Shown: positions 8,981 through 18,332 of the stretch, in pieces
Numbering within the stretch: the stretch's first letter is position 1
How the letters are laid out: each line of letters opens with the position of its first letter
Source: RYN-230 sp963770535
Lineage (GTDB): Bacteria > Actinomycetota > Actinomycetes > Streptosporangiales > Streptosporangiaceae
Direction: 5' to 3'
DNA length: 64,000 nucleotides
Assembly (NCBI GenBank): GCA_963770535.1
Contig: CAVYPZ010000007.1
Span: forward strand, 310,001-374,000
Made by a program: the position numbers and the translations under genes
Notes under the pieces: model-generated
Seen by the model: the letters and a program-made list of their open reading frames with translations, nothing else
What the model was told of the DNA's origin: nothing
The model's database searches: none

Positions 8981-9334
8981 ATGACCTGCGTGTTTGCTGA
9001 TCCGTCCCGGGAGCCGGCGCTGGAGCGGGCCATGCCCGCCGACGCGGTGCCGGGCTCCACGATCCCCGAGGACAGCGAGGCCGAGGTCCTGCTGCGCGAT
9101 GGGTCGTGGGTCTGGGCTCAGGTGATCGGGCAGCGCAGGGACCGGCGTGGCCGCTGGTGCGTCGGGCTCCGCTGGTACGCCAGTCCCACGGTGGGCGGCC
9201 GCGAAGGCTGGTATCTCTATGATCCCCGGCTGATCCGCCGTCCGCCGTTAAGGCCGTCCCCGGCCAATGGCGCACGCCTGGCGGGCGTGCCGCCCCGCGC
9301 AGACCCCCGTCCGTGCCTCGGCCCCAGGTCGTAG
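8981..9334 (+). CDS. Small conserved actinobacterial hypothetical protein
   Basis: 117 aa. The core (residues about 35-85; LLRDGSWVWAQVIGQ, CVGLRWYASPTVGGREGW, LYDPRLIRR) looks like a compact beta-rich domain found as a short standalone protein in actinomycetes. The last 30 residues are Pro/Arg/Ala-rich and lie antisense to the next gene. It starts 16 bp after the MFS gene and may be co-transcribed with it. I assign no function. Confidence 0.65.
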   Translation: MTCVFADPSREPALERAMPADAVPGSTIPEDSEAEVLLRDGSWVWAQVIGQRRDRRGRWCVGLRWYASPTVGGREGWYLYDPRLIRRPPLRPSPANGARLAGVPPRADPRPCLGPRS

Positions 9335-9579
9335 CCGGCTCCGCGGTAGCGAGACGCCCCGGGATCCGGCGCCCCGGAACCGCTCGCGCCGTACTCGCCG
9401 GTCCCGGAACGGGGCCTGGAGAAGCCCGGGCCGCTGGCGCCGCCGGCCTCATAGCCGCCCAGGCTGTAGCCGGGCTCGCCCGGGCCGCGAAGATCGCGCC
9501 GCGGGGAGTTCCCGGCTTGCTGCTCGAACAAATGCCAGGCCCTGAACTCCTCGACCAGCCCGTCAAAGATCGTCCGCAT
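9217..9579 (-). CDS. Small Gly-rich hypothetical protein
   Basis: 120 aa, beginning with an ordered-looking stretch (FDGLVEEFRAWHLFEQQAG) and continuing as Gly/Pro/Ser/Arg-rich low complexity. Third codon positions are almost all G or C along this frame, which favours it over the competing plus-strand frames. It overlaps the tail of the convergent small gene by 118 bp, so one of the two stop positions may be wrong. The 283 bp upstream (9580-9862) have no other gene and contain an A-rich patch around 9680-9715. Confidence 0.5.
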   Translation of the reverse strand: MRTIFDGLVEEFRAWHLFEQQAGNSPRRDLRGPGEPGYSLGGYEAGGASGPGFSRPRSGTGEYGASGSGAPDPGASRYRGAGYDLGPRHGRGSARGGTPARRAPLAGDGLNGGRRISRGS

Positions 9580-9862
9580 AGGCCGACTCTTCCACCTAGC
9601 CAGCGCGAAATCCAGGCAATGGATGATCTAGGCGAGCCCGGCTACAAGTACCCTGATATCCCCAGTTACCGGGGAGAACTAGAACAAAAACCAAAATTCT
9701 CCGCAACGAAAACCGTGCCCCGCCCCCGCCCCACGCCCCGCCGGTGCCGTCGGGGCCGGGAACGGCCAGCCGGGCCGCTGCTGGCCAGCGTCCGCGCCGG
9801 GTCATGGTGAGCGGCCAGGGGCGATGGCAGATGGCCAGCGATGGCCCGGCCGGACATCCCTA

Positions 9863-10822
9863 TCAGGCCTGCCGGCGGCCCAGGACCTCCTCGGCGCGGT
9901 GACAGGCCACCTGGCGCCCCGGCGCGACCGGCCGCAGGAGCGGGACCTCGCTGCGGCACCGGCTGACCGCCAGCGGGCAGCGGGGATGGAAGACGCAGCC
10001 CGGTGGCGGGCTGGTCGCGTCCGGTGGATCCCCGGGCAGCACCATCCGGGTCCGCCGGGCGGCCCGGCCGAGCTCCGGCACGGCGGACCGCAGCGCCCGG
10101 GTGTACGGGTGGGCGGGGGCCTGCAGCAGGGCGGCGGTCGGGCCGCTCTCCGCGATCCGGCCCAGGTACAGCACGGCGGTCTGCTCGCACAGCTCACTCA
10201 CGATCGCGAAGTTGTGGGTGATCAGCAGGTAGGACAGTTGCCGCTCGGCCCGGAGCCGGGCGATCAGGCCGAGGACGCGGGCCTGGGCCCGGACGTCGAG
10301 CGCGCTGGTCGGCTCGTCCAGCACCAGCAGCCGCGGCTGCACGCTGAGCGCGCGGGCGATGGCGACGCGCTGGCGCTGCCCGCCGGAGAGCTGATGGGGG
10401 TACCGGGACGTGAAGCCCGGGTCCAGGCCGACCTCGGCGAGCAGGCTGCGGGCCTGCCCCGCGGTCTGCCCGCGCGGCACCACGCGGTGCGCGGACAGGG
10501 CTTCCCGGATCGAACTGCCGATGCGCATGCGCGGGTCGAGGCTGTTGTCCGGATCCTGGAACACGATCTGCGCGGCGCGCCGGTACTCCTGCAGCGCGCG
10601 CCCGCGCAAGGCGGCGATGTCCGTGCCCTCGAACCGGATCTGGCCGCCGCTGACCGGGGCCAGCCGGAGCACGGCCCGCCCGATCGTCGTCTTGCCTGAG
10701 CCGCTCTCACCCACCAGGCCGAGGCCGAACGGCCCCGCGCCCAGCTGCAGGCTGACCCCGTCGACCGCCCGGACCGGGCCGAACCGCACCGACAGGCCGG
10801 TGATCTCCAGCAGCGGGCTCAT
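9863..10822 (-). CDS. Oligopeptide-type ABC transporter ATPase (DppF/OppF-like)
   Basis: 319 aa with Walker A GESGSGKTT, signature LSGGQRQRVAIARAL, Walker B LLVLDEPTSALD, H-loop (ITHNF), and the C-terminal oligopeptide/dipeptide domain with the conserved cysteines of GCVFHPRCPLA, which often bind a cluster in this family. It energises import with the partner ATPase encoded just upstream. ATG at 10822 is set by the 4-bp overlap with the previous stop; the longer frame to 11032 is only a shadow of that gene. It is the last gene of the seven-gene operon starting at 17905. Confidence 0.92.
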   Translation of the reverse strand: MSPLLEITGLSVRFGPVRAVDGVSLQLGAGPFGLGLVGESGSGKTTIGRAVLRLAPVSGGQIRFEGTDIAALRGRALQEYRRAAQIVFQDPDNSLDPRMRIGSSIREALSAHRVVPRGQTAGQARSLLAEVGLDPGFTSRYPHQLSGGQRQRVAIARALSVQPRLLVLDEPTSALDVRAQARVLGLIARLRAERQLSYLLITHNFAIVSELCEQTAVLYLGRIAESGPTAALLQAPAHPYTRALRSAVPELGRAARRTRMVLPGDPPDATSPPPGCVFHPRCPLAVSRCRSEVPLLRPVAPGRQVACHRAEEVLGRRQA

Positions 10823-11682
10823 CCGGCCGGCCCATCCTGCGCGGGCGCCGCCTGCGGCGGGGCGTCCTGCGTGGCCGGAGCCGGGGGCGGGCCGTCCTGG
10901 GCGGGCGCCGCGATCCTGGGCACCGCGGCCAGCAGGTCGGCCGTGTACGCGTGCTGCGGCGCGGACAGCACCTGGGCGGCCGGGCCCTGCTCGACGATCC
11001 GGCCGGCCTGCATGACCGCGACCCGGTCGCACAGCTCGGCCACCACCGCGAGGTCGTGGCTGATCAGCAGGACCGACATGCCCTCCCGCTCGCGCAGGCC
11101 GCGGAGCAGTTCCAGCACCTCCGCCTGGACGGTCACGTCGAGTGCGCTGGTCGGCTCGTCGGCCAGCAGCACCTCCGCCCGCAGGGCCAGCGCGATCGCG
11201 ATCGCGACCCGCTGCAGCTGACCGCCGGACAGCTCGGCGGGATAGCGGTCCAGCAGGTCGGGCGGGAGCAGGACCTCGCGCATGGCGCGGGCGGCCGCCT
11301 CGGCGGCTTCCGCCTTGCTCATCCCGTGCAGCCGCAGCGCGCCGAGCATCATCCGGCCCACCTTGAAGACCGGGCTGAACGCCATGGCCGGGCTCTGGAA
11401 GATCGCCGCGATCTGCCGCCCGCGCCGCTCCCGCCAGGCCCGCTGGGACAGCGCGGTCAGCTCGGTGCCGTCCAGCCGGATGCTGCCGCTGACGGTCGCG
11501 CCCACGGTGTGCGCCAGGCCGAGGATGGCCAGCGTGGTCATGGACTTGCCCGATCCGCTCTCCCCGGCGAGGCCGACGATCTCAGCCTTGCCGAGCGTGA
11601 GCTCGCCGATCTGCACGACGGGCCTGCGGCCGAAGCGCACCTCGAGGTCCGCGATGGCCAGTCTCGGATGATCCAGCCTCAT
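10819..11682 (-). CDS. Oligopeptide-type ABC transporter ATPase (DppD/OppD-like)
   Basis: 287 aa with Walker A GESGSGKS, Q-loop in AAIFQSPAMAF, signature LSGGQLQRVAIAIAL, Walker B LLADEPTSALD and H-loop SHDLAVV. The usual C-terminal oligopeptide domain is short, replaced by an Ala/Pro/Gln repeat (QDGPPPAPATQDAPP) of about 30 residues, an oddity among OppD proteins. It overlaps both neighbours by 4 bp, so the whole transporter is translationally coupled. Confidence 0.92.
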   Translation of the reverse strand: MRLDHPRLAIADLEVRFGRRPVVQIGELTLGKAEIVGLAGESGSGKSMTTLAILGLAHTVGATVSGSIRLDGTELTALSQRAWRERRGRQIAAIFQSPAMAFSPVFKVGRMMLGALRLHGMSKAEAAEAAARAMREVLLPPDLLDRYPAELSGGQLQRVAIAIALALRAEVLLADEPTSALDVTVQAEVLELLRGLREREGMSVLLISHDLAVVAELCDRVAVMQAGRIVEQGPAAQVLSAPQHAYTADLLAAVPRIAAPAQDGPPPAPATQDAPPQAAPAQDGPAG

Positions 11683-12575
11683 AGCAGCAGGCTTCTTCTC
11701 GGGTCCAGCAGGTCACGCAGGCCGTCACCGAGCAGGTTGAAGGCGAACGCGGTGACCAGGATGGCGATCCCGGGGAACGTCACCACCCACCAGTCGGTCG
11801 TGAAGTACGTCTGCCCTTCGGACACCATCAGCCCCCAGTCCGGGGTGGGATCCTGCGCCCCGAGCCCGAGGAAGGACAGCGCCGAGGCGGTCAGGATCAC
11901 GCCGCCCACGTCGAGCGACACCTGCACGATGAGCGGCGTGACCGAGTTGGGCAGGACGTGGCGCAGGATGATCCGCCACCGCGCGATGCCCAGCACCCGG
12001 CAGCTGTCGATGTACGGCCGCCCGGCCACCGAGGCGGCCTGGCCCCGGATGAGCCGCGTGTACCAGGGCCACCAGGTGACGGCGATCGCGATGGTCAGGC
12101 TGGTCAGGCTGGTCGGCAGCACCGTCGCCAGGGCCAGCGCGAGCAGCAGTGACGGGAAGGCCAGGAAGACGTCGGTGACCCGCATGATCACCTCATCGAC
12201 CCAGCCGCCGAAGTAGCCGGCCACGATCCCCAGCGGGATCCCGATGGCGCACGCGATCAGCAGCACGATGACGGCCACCAGCGGCGAGATCCTGGCGCCG
12301 TAGAGCACCCGCGAGAGCACGTCCCGGCCGACCTGATCGGTCCCGAACCAGTGCTGTGCCGAGGGCGGCCGCAGCACCATGAACGGGTGCGTGGCGGTGG
12401 ACGCGTCGCCGGGGAACGGCGCGAGCAGCGGGGCGAGGACGGCCACCACGACGATCAGCACCACCATCAGGGCGCCCGCCAGCAGGAGCGGGTTGGCCCG
12501 CAGGCCCTGCCGCAGGGCCCGGCCCCGGGGCAGCACGGGGGCCGGCCCCGTGCTGGGGGTAGGCGCCTCGATCAT
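11679..12575 (-). CDS. Oligopeptide-type ABC transporter permease (DppC-like)
   Basis: 298 aa, N-terminal helix ALMVVLIVVVAVLAPLLAPF, then the DppC hallmark FGTDQVGRDVLSRVLYGAR and a BPD_transp_1 core with the EAA loop around RVLGIARWRIILRHVLPN. It forms the membrane pore with the DppB-like protein. 4-bp overlaps on both sides. Confidence 0.92.
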   Translation of the reverse strand: MIEAPTPSTGPAPVLPRGRALRQGLRANPLLLAGALMVVLIVVVAVLAPLLAPFPGDASTATHPFMVLRPPSAQHWFGTDQVGRDVLSRVLYGARISPLVAVIVLLIACAIGIPLGIVAGYFGGWVDEVIMRVTDVFLAFPSLLLALALATVLPTSLTSLTIAIAVTWWPWYTRLIRGQAASVAGRPYIDSCRVLGIARWRIILRHVLPNSVTPLIVQVSLDVGGVILTASALSFLGLGAQDPTPDWGLMVSEGQTYFTTDWWVVTFPGIAILVTAFAFNLLGDGLRDLLDPRRSLLL

Positions 12576-13588
12576 CGGAGCCTGATCCTCGGGTCCAGGG
12601 CAGCCTGGATGATGTCCACGGCCAGGTTGGCCGCCACGTACACCAGCGCGACGAACAGGGTCACGCCCAGGATGGCGGGCGTGTCCAGGGTCGCGACCGA
12701 GGCGGCCGTGTAGCTGCCGAGCCCCGGCCAGTCGAAGATCGCCTCGACCAGGAACGTGTTCACCAGCGAGTAACCGAACACCAGCGCCACCGCGGAGGCC
12801 ACCGGATTCCAGGCGAGTTTCATCGCGAACCGGCTGTAGACCGCGCGCTCGCTGAAACCGAGCGCGCGGACCATCTGCACGTGCGTCTCGGCCACCGTGT
12901 CCAGGACCTGGGCCCGCACCATGCGGGCGATGAGGCCGGCCGGGTACGCGGCGACGACCAGGGCAGGCAGCACGAGGTGGGCCAGGATGCTGCCGAGCAT
13001 CGCCCAGTTCCCGCTGATCGTCGCGTCGATGAGGCTGAAACCAGTCCGCTGCGCGAGCGGATGGGTGAACAGCAGGCCGGGCGCGTACTCGCCGGCGGCA
13101 GGCAGCACATGCAGCCGCTGGGAGAACACCAGCTGGAGGATGAGCGCCATCCAGAAGATCGGCATGGACACGCCGAGGATCGATCCGGCCCGGATGGCCT
13201 GGTCGGCCAGGCCGCCCGGCCAGCGCGCGGACACCAGCCCGAGCGGCACGGCGACCGCCAGCGCGATGATCAGCGCTGCGGTCACCAGTTCCAGTGAGGC
13301 CGGGGCGGCGGTGCCGATGTCGGACAGGACGGGCTGGTGGGTGTGGATCGACAGTCCCCAGTTGCCGGTCAGGATCCCGCCGAAGTAGGCGAGCAGCTGC
13401 GCCGGCGCCGGGCGGTCCAGGCCGAGGAACCGCCGCGCCGCGGCCACCTGGGACGCGGACGCGTGCGGGCCGGCCCAGGTGGCCGCCGGGTCACCCGGGA
13501 CCACGCGGGCGATCACGAACGTCGCGACGATGACGCCCGCGACCACCAGCGCGGCCAGGCCGGCCCGGCGCGCCACGTAGCGGATCAA
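12572..13588 (-). CDS. Oligopeptide-type ABC transporter permease (DppB-like)
   Basis: 338 aa starting at TTG 13588, which overlaps the substrate-binding-protein stop as TTGA; the longer open frame to 13963 is antisense noise. N-terminal helix AALVVAGVIVATFVIARVVPGDP, then FLGLDRP, a long periplasmic loop, and the EAA region QMVRALGFSERAVYSRFAMK. Partner of the DppC-like permease. Confidence 0.9.
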   Translation of the reverse strand: MIRYVARRAGLAALVVAGVIVATFVIARVVPGDPAATWAGPHASASQVAAARRFLGLDRPAPAQLLAYFGGILTGNWGLSIHTHQPVLSDIGTAAPASLELVTAALIIALAVAVPLGLVSARWPGGLADQAIRAGSILGVSMPIFWMALILQLVFSQRLHVLPAAGEYAPGLLFTHPLAQRTGFSLIDATISGNWAMLGSILAHLVLPALVVAAYPAGLIARMVRAQVLDTVAETHVQMVRALGFSERAVYSRFAMKLAWNPVASAVALVFGYSLVNTFLVEAIFDWPGLGSYTAASVATLDTPAILGVTLFVALVYVAANLAVDIIQAALDPRIRLR

Positions 13589-15171
13589 CTGCCAGTCGGC
13601 CGGAGGTCGTAGGCGAAGACCACGTTCGCGTACGCCGGGTTGGGCTGGAACCCGGTGAACGACGTGCGCATCGCGTACTGGTAGTTCATGTTGTAGAGCA
13701 CGTCCAGCGGCGCCTGCTGCAGCACCTCGGCCTGCATGGTCCGGTACAGCTGCTCGCCGGCCGCGCGGTTGGTCGCCAGCAGCGGCTCTACCTGGTTGAT
13801 CTGCTTGTCCAGCGCCGAGTTGGAATAGTAGGAGAGGTTGAAGTACGGCGTCTTCTCCGTCTGCAGCAGGTTGCTGAACCAGGTGTACGGGTCGGCGTAG
13901 TCCGGCCACCAGTATTCGAGGAAGATGCTCTGATGGCCCGGGCCCGACTTCGCCTTCGCCCACTGGGTCGGCCAGGCGAGTGACTGCGTGGTGAGGCTGA
14001 TGTTCAGCCTGGCCAGGCTGGACTTCAGCAGCGTGGCCACGACTTGCTCGTTCGAGTCACCCTGGGTGTAGGTCAGGGTCAGCGCCAGCTGTTTCTTGCC
14101 CGGCCCGTACCCGGCCTTGCTCAGCAGCTGGGCCGCCTTGGCCGGGTCGTAGTGATAGTTCGGCAGGTCGGTGGAATGGCCGGGCAGGCCGGCCGGGACC
14201 AGGCCGCTGGGGGTGACCGCCGCGCCCTGCAGCGCCGCGACGATCCCCGGGTAGTTGATCCCGTAGGAGATCGCCTGGCGTACCGGCAGGCTCAGCGTAT
14301 GCGCGTTCAGCTGGGCCAGCAGGTTCTGGAAGGAGGGGATGCTCACCGTCCGGATGCCCGCCTGCCCCTGGAACGACTTCCATATGGCGGGGCTGATCTG
14401 CTCGACGAAGTCGACCTGCCCGGACCGCAGCAGCTGGGCGGCGGTGGTGTCCTGGGGCACGACCCGGAACACCACCTTCTTGTAGTGCGGGCCGTGCCAG
14501 CCGCCCCAGTAGCCGGGGAAGGCCTTCAGTATCACCTCGAACTCCTGGCCCTTGTGCCAGGTCTGCAGGGTGTAGGGGCCGGTGCCGGCGTCATGCGGCG
14601 TGTTGAGCCACTTGGCCAGCCCGGACGGCGATCCCGCGGCCTGGGTGTCGTAGATGTAGGCCGAGTAGGAGGCAGATGCCTCGAGGTCGATCGGGGAGGG
14701 GTACTTGAGGTGCAGGACCATCGTGTAGGTACTGGGCTCGGCGATGCTCTTCACCGCGTCCCACACGTACCCGGCCCCGCCACCCAGCTTCTGGGTCCGG
14801 AGGATAGCCGCCGCCGCGGCCTGCGCGGTCATAAGCCGGCCGGTGTGGAAGTGGACTCCCTGCCGGAGGTGGAAGGTCCACGTCAGGCCGTTGGATGACG
14901 AGGACCAGCTGGTCGCGAGCAGCGGCTTGATCGTGTGTGTCGCCGTGTCGTAGCGGGTGAGCGTCTCGTACATGTTGCTCATCGCGATGATGCCGTCGGA
15001 GTACTCGGTCGCGGGGTCCCAGCCGTTGACCATCACCGGGGCCGAGGTGTCGTAGGTGAACACCTGGTTGCTGGACTGCTGGGCTGCCGGAGACGATGAG
15101 CCGCCGCAGGCGGCCAGCAGCACCAGCAGTGCGGAGCCGGATGCCAGCAGGCCGGCGCGGTGGGGCTTCAT
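13585..15171 (-). CDS. ABC transporter substrate-binding lipoprotein (SBP_bac_5)
   Basis: 528 aa. Lipoprotein signal with lipobox LLAAC (Cys22) followed by a GGSSS linker, so it is anchored outside the membrane. The rest is a family-5 (oligopeptide/nickel) solute-binding protein: TWTFHLRQGVHFHTG, ISYGINYPGIV, DYADPYTWF. It should capture the substrate for the two permeases. Good ribosome site GGAGGAAGG just upstream of ATG 15171. The adjacent hydantoinase/DUF917 genes suggest a cyclic amide, hydantoin, oxoproline or modified peptide as ligand, but that is inference. Confidence 0.92.
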   Translation of the reverse strand: MKPHRAGLLASGSALLVLLAACGGSSSPAAQQSSNQVFTYDTSAPVMVNGWDPATEYSDGIIAMSNMYETLTRYDTATHTIKPLLATSWSSSSNGLTWTFHLRQGVHFHTGRLMTAQAAAAAILRTQKLGGGAGYVWDAVKSIAEPSTYTMVLHLKYPSPIDLEASASYSAYIYDTQAAGSPSGLAKWLNTPHDAGTGPYTLQTWHKGQEFEVILKAFPGYWGGWHGPHYKKVVFRVVPQDTTAAQLLRSGQVDFVEQISPAIWKSFQGQAGIRTVSIPSFQNLLAQLNAHTLSLPVRQAISYGINYPGIVAALQGAAVTPSGLVPAGLPGHSTDLPNYHYDPAKAAQLLSKAGYGPGKKQLALTLTYTQGDSNEQVVATLLKSSLARLNISLTTQSLAWPTQWAKAKSGPGHQSIFLEYWWPDYADPYTWFSNLLQTEKTPYFNLSYYSNSALDKQINQVEPLLATNRAAGEQLYRTMQAEVLQQAPLDVLYNMNYQYAMRTSFTGFQPNPAYANVVFAYDLRPTGS

Positions 15172-15216
15172 GCCTTCCTCCGTGAGGTTGTGGTTTGGGT
15201 ACTGCTGCCCTGGTGG

Positions 15217-16836
15217 TTAGGGCGCCGTGGGCCCGGCCCGGCGCTCCAGGCCTGCTGCGGGGAGCCGGACGGGAGGATCCGGCAGGCCGCCGAGAGCGCC
15301 GGCCGCCTTCGCCCGGATCCGGATCGCCGGGGAGGTGAGGTACGCCAGCGGGATTTCTTCCCGCTCCACGATCCGCACCGTGGCCGGATCCGCCCCGGCC
15401 GCCACGGCGCGCTCGCGCGCCTCGTCGCATGCCTCATCGAGCGCGGCCTGCCTGCCACCCGGGCCCACGTGGAAGATCCGGTCCACCTGGCCGCTGACCG
15501 AGGCGATCGCCGCGCCCACCGCGTTGGCCGTGTCGAAATGCTCGGGCCGGATGACCTCGCTGACGCCGGGTATGCGGTCCGGGATGAGGATGCTGCCGCC
15601 GCCGACCGCGATGAGCGGGCAGTCCTCCCGGGAGGTCTTCATCCGGTCGATCGCATCCGCCAGCATGACGTCCGCCTGGGCCAGGGCGCTGGCGAGCGTC
15701 TCGCGGTGAGGGGCGGCCAGCGCGGCGTCGCCGAGGAGCGCCCGGCCGGCCGCGACCGCCGCGTCGGTCAGCGTGGGGGTCGGGCCGCCGAAGACGAGTG
15801 CTTGCTGCTGAAGCAGGTAGCCGACGCTGCGCGGGCCGATCCGGGCGCCGTCCTGCGCCGAGATCACGGTGCCGCCACCGAGGGCGATGGTGACCAGGTC
15901 GGGCATCCGGAAGTTGGTGCGGATGCCGCCGATCTCCACCCCCTGGGACGACTCCCGGGGAAACTCGTTGACCAGGACACCCACGTCGGTGGAGGTACCA
16001 CCCACGTCCGCAACGACCGAGTCGCCGGTCCCGGTGAGGAACGCCGCGCCGCGGACGCTGTTGGCCGGCCCGCTGCCGATCGTGAGAACCGGGTAACGGA
16101 GGGCCTGATCCAGGCCCATCAGCGTGCCGTCGTTCTGGGCGAAGAACGTAGTCGGCCGCAGCTGGTGGGCGGCAAGCGAGTCGCGCATCGCGATGGCCAC
16201 GTCGCGGGCCACGCCGGCCAGTGCGCCGTTCAGGATCGTGGCGTTCTCCCGTTCCAGCAGGCCCAGCGAGCCGATCTCGTGGCTGAGCGACACGTGAACC
16301 TCGCCCAGTTCACGCTTGACGATGTCGCTGGCCTCCAGTTCGTGCCGTGGCGAGACGGGGGCGAAGACGCTGGTGATCGCCACCCCGTCGGCGTGGCCGC
16401 CGACCTCACCGAGGAACCGCGCGATCGCGTCGGTGTCCAGCGCGGACAGGTCCTGCCCGTCGAACTCGATGCCGCCGTCGACGATCACCGCGCCGGCCGA
16501 GATCGCGGCGACGAGCTCAGGTGGCCAGCCGAACATGGGCCGGATGCTGTGGGTGGCCGGGCCGCCGATCCGGATGACCGCGATCCGGCGCAGTTCCCTC
16601 CGCTCCAGCACCGCGTTCGTCGCGTGGGTGGTGCCCAGCATGACGTGGGTGATCCGCCGCGGGTCCGCGTCCGGGGCGCGGAGCACGGTGTCGATCGCGG
16701 CCGTGATCCCGCCGGTGATGTCCGGCGTCCCGGGCACCTTGGCCTTGGCGATCACCCGGTCGGCGGCGTCCATGATCACGGCGTCGGTGTTGGTGCCGCC
16801 GACGTCGATGCCGAGGCGGCAGTCAGGCGCGCGCAC
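15217..16836 (-). CDS. Hydantoinase/oxoprolinase (HyuA-type) ATPase subunit
   Basis: 539 aa. Begins with the acetate/sugar kinase-Hsp70-like phosphate loop LGIDVGGTNTDAV and has the second one (VVADVGGTSTDVGVL) and a third glycine loop (LIAVGGGSILIP). These belong to HyuA/oxoprolinase proteins, which hydrolyse five-membered cyclic amides with ATP. It is a single-domain form, shorter than the full 5-oxoprolinase. It overlaps the DUF917 gene by 14 bp and lies 45 bp before the transporter genes, so substrate uptake and ring opening are encoded together. Confidence 0.9.
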   Translation of the reverse strand: MRAPDCRLGIDVGGTNTDAVIMDAADRVIAKAKVPGTPDITGGITAAIDTVLRAPDADPRRITHVMLGTTHATNAVLERRELRRIAVIRIGGPATHSIRPMFGWPPELVAAISAGAVIVDGGIEFDGQDLSALDTDAIARFLGEVGGHADGVAITSVFAPVSPRHELEASDIVKRELGEVHVSLSHEIGSLGLLERENATILNGALAGVARDVAIAMRDSLAAHQLRPTTFFAQNDGTLMGLDQALRYPVLTIGSGPANSVRGAAFLTGTGDSVVADVGGTSTDVGVLVNEFPRESSQGVEIGGIRTNFRMPDLVTIALGGGTVISAQDGARIGPRSVGYLLQQQALVFGGPTPTLTDAAVAAGRALLGDAALAAPHRETLASALAQADVMLADAIDRMKTSREDCPLIAVGGGSILIPDRIPGVSEVIRPEHFDTANAVGAAIASVSGQVDRIFHVGPGGRQAALDEACDEARERAVAAGADPATVRIVEREEIPLAYLTSPAIRIRAKAAGALGGLPDPPVRLPAAGLERRAGPTAP

Positions 16837-17905
16837 CGGCGAGCTCCTCCACGGGCACGTAGTCGACGTCGTAGCCGAACGCCCGCGGCCCGGTGATCGC
16901 GATCCCCCGCCCGGTGCGCCACACCGGGTCGCAGGCGAAGGCGATGACGACCACCCGCTGGCCGTACTTGATCCGCTCCGTCGCGATCGCGTCCGCCGTC
17001 TCGCTGTCCAGCACCGAGATCAGGTCCGGCACCGAGGCCAGCAGCCGGCCCCGCTCCAGCGCGACCAGATTCTCGTTCTGCAATTCCAGCCGGATGAGGC
17101 GGCCCGCGTCCTCGCCGAGGCCCTCGATCACCACCGAGCCGCGGACGAAGCCGCTCGTGGTGTGCCGCTCAACGTCCGATACCTTCCCGGTCACCAGCCG
17201 GAACGCGCCGATCTCGGCCATCAGCGCGGCGACAGGGCTGCCGGCCGCATGGGTGATCGCCTCGCCGATCCGGATCGCCAGCGACACCGAGTTGCGCACC
17301 GTCGCCTCACGCGCCTGCGCGGCGCTGAGCGAGAACTCGGTGGAGGAGGCGGCCCCGCCGAACTCCACCGCGGCGGCCCGTTCCAGGCGCTCCATCCAGT
17401 GCCCGGAAATGGCCTGGAAAATGACCAGGTTGCCGCGCTCGTCGGTCATCACCGCCGGACTGGGCGAGATGCCAGCGAGCTGCATGGTGACCTGCGGGAC
17501 CTCCGGGAAGGCACGTCCCATGCCGTCCGCGTCGACGACGGGAAGCCCCATCCGCGCCGCCCAGCTGACCGGGAGCACGCCGTTCCCGCCGCCGATCTCG
17601 CCGGCCATCAGCGCGGCCACCCGGCGCCCGGTCAGGTACTCCAGATGGTCGCGGAGGCGCTCCCCCTCATCGCCATTCTCGATTTTCTCGATGCTGACCG
17701 TGGGGGCACCGATCCCCCCGCACGGCATGATCAGCGCGTCATCAGGCAGTTCATCGACGTCGACCAGGGCCGCCGGGCCGTACTCCTCGGTGGCCTGGAG
17801 GGCCTGCAGCAGGGCCAGGTAGGTGTCACCGCCGCCTCCCGCACCCAGCACCGCGCAGCCGCGAGCTAAAGCGCGCAGGGCATCAGGGTCGAGGAGTCTC
17901 TTCAC
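16823..17905 (-). CDS. DUF917 family protein, hydantoinase partner
   Basis: 360 aa with the DUF917 opening (GCAVLGAGGGGDTYLAL), middle EIGGGNGVLPV and VDADGMGRAFPEVPQ. DUF917 proteins sit next to hydantoinase/oxoprolinase genes in many genomes and are often annotated as HyuA-associated or S-methyl thiohydantoin desulfurase-like, without a firm reaction. First gene of the minus-strand operon; its ATG at 17905 is about 430 bp from the divergent PucR regulator, with one small gene between. Confidence 0.9.
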   Translation of the reverse strand: MKRLLDPDALRALARGCAVLGAGGGGDTYLALLQALQATEEYGPAALVDVDELPDDALIMPCGGIGAPTVSIEKIENGDEGERLRDHLEYLTGRRVAALMAGEIGGGNGVLPVSWAARMGLPVVDADGMGRAFPEVPQVTMQLAGISPSPAVMTDERGNLVIFQAISGHWMERLERAAAVEFGGAASSTEFSLSAAQAREATVRNSVSLAIRIGEAITHAAGSPVAALMAEIGAFRLVTGKVSDVERHTTSGFVRGSVVIEGLGEDAGRLIRLELQNENLVALERGRLLASVPDLISVLDSETADAIATERIKYGQRVVVIAFACDPVWRTGRGIAITGPRAFGYDVDYVPVEELAGARA

Positions 17906-17984
17906 GGGGAGCCATTACCGTCCGGGCAGGCAGATATAGCGGTGTGTTAAGCATCATAGTTCCCGATGCAGGGACACACCGGGG

Positions 17985-18215
17985 CTATTTCCACCGATCG
18001 GCCAGCTGCAGTTCGCTCTCCCGGATCAGGTCGCGCAGCTCCACCGGATCCTGCCCGCGGACGACCCGCGGCGGGCTCGACATCAGCCGCCGGGCGTAAA
18101 GGAGCCCGGCGATCCCCCGCCAGACATGCCAGCGCGGGAACTCATGCCCGTAGCTCCACCAGTCGGGGTGCTCAGTGGCTGCAGTCATTAGGTCGGTCGC
18201 GGCTTCCTTCTCCAT
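17985..18215 (-). CDS. Small conserved hypothetical protein
   Basis: 76 aa with many aromatic residues (HPDWWSYGHEFPRWHVWRG, then GLLYARR and SSPPRVVRGQDPVELRD). Short proteins with this WHxWRGxxGLLYAR pattern are widespread in actinomycetes and have no known role. It is 79 bp upstream of DUF917 and in the same direction, so it may be the true head of the operon. Confidence 0.7.
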   Translation of the reverse strand: MEKEAATDLMTAATEHPDWWSYGHEFPRWHVWRGIAGLLYARRLMSSPPRVVRGQDPVELRDLIRESELQLADRWK

Positions 18216-18282
18216 CGCCCGGTTCTCCCTGAGGCGCCAGGATCACTGCGCGTGTCCGGCGTGGCCGGAACGGAACCCTGGA

Positions 18283-18296
18283 TGCAAATGATTGCA
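18283..18296. promoter_or_regulatory. Candidate operator palindrome TGCAA-N4-TTGCA
   Basis: Perfect 5-bp arms around ATGA, 37 bp before the PucR gene start and 68 bp before the divergent small gene. A plausible binding site for the PucR protein or another regulator; short enough that chance is possible. Confidence 0.35.
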
Positions 18297-18332
18297 AGCC
18301 ACGTGTCAGGACAGGAATGGGCGTAGTGCACC

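Noticed and set aside
11000..12200. Long open plus-strand frames opposite the ABC operon
   Set aside because: They mirror strongly conserved ATPase and permease genes and are Arg/Gly/Pro-rich; such antisense frames are expected at this GC content.
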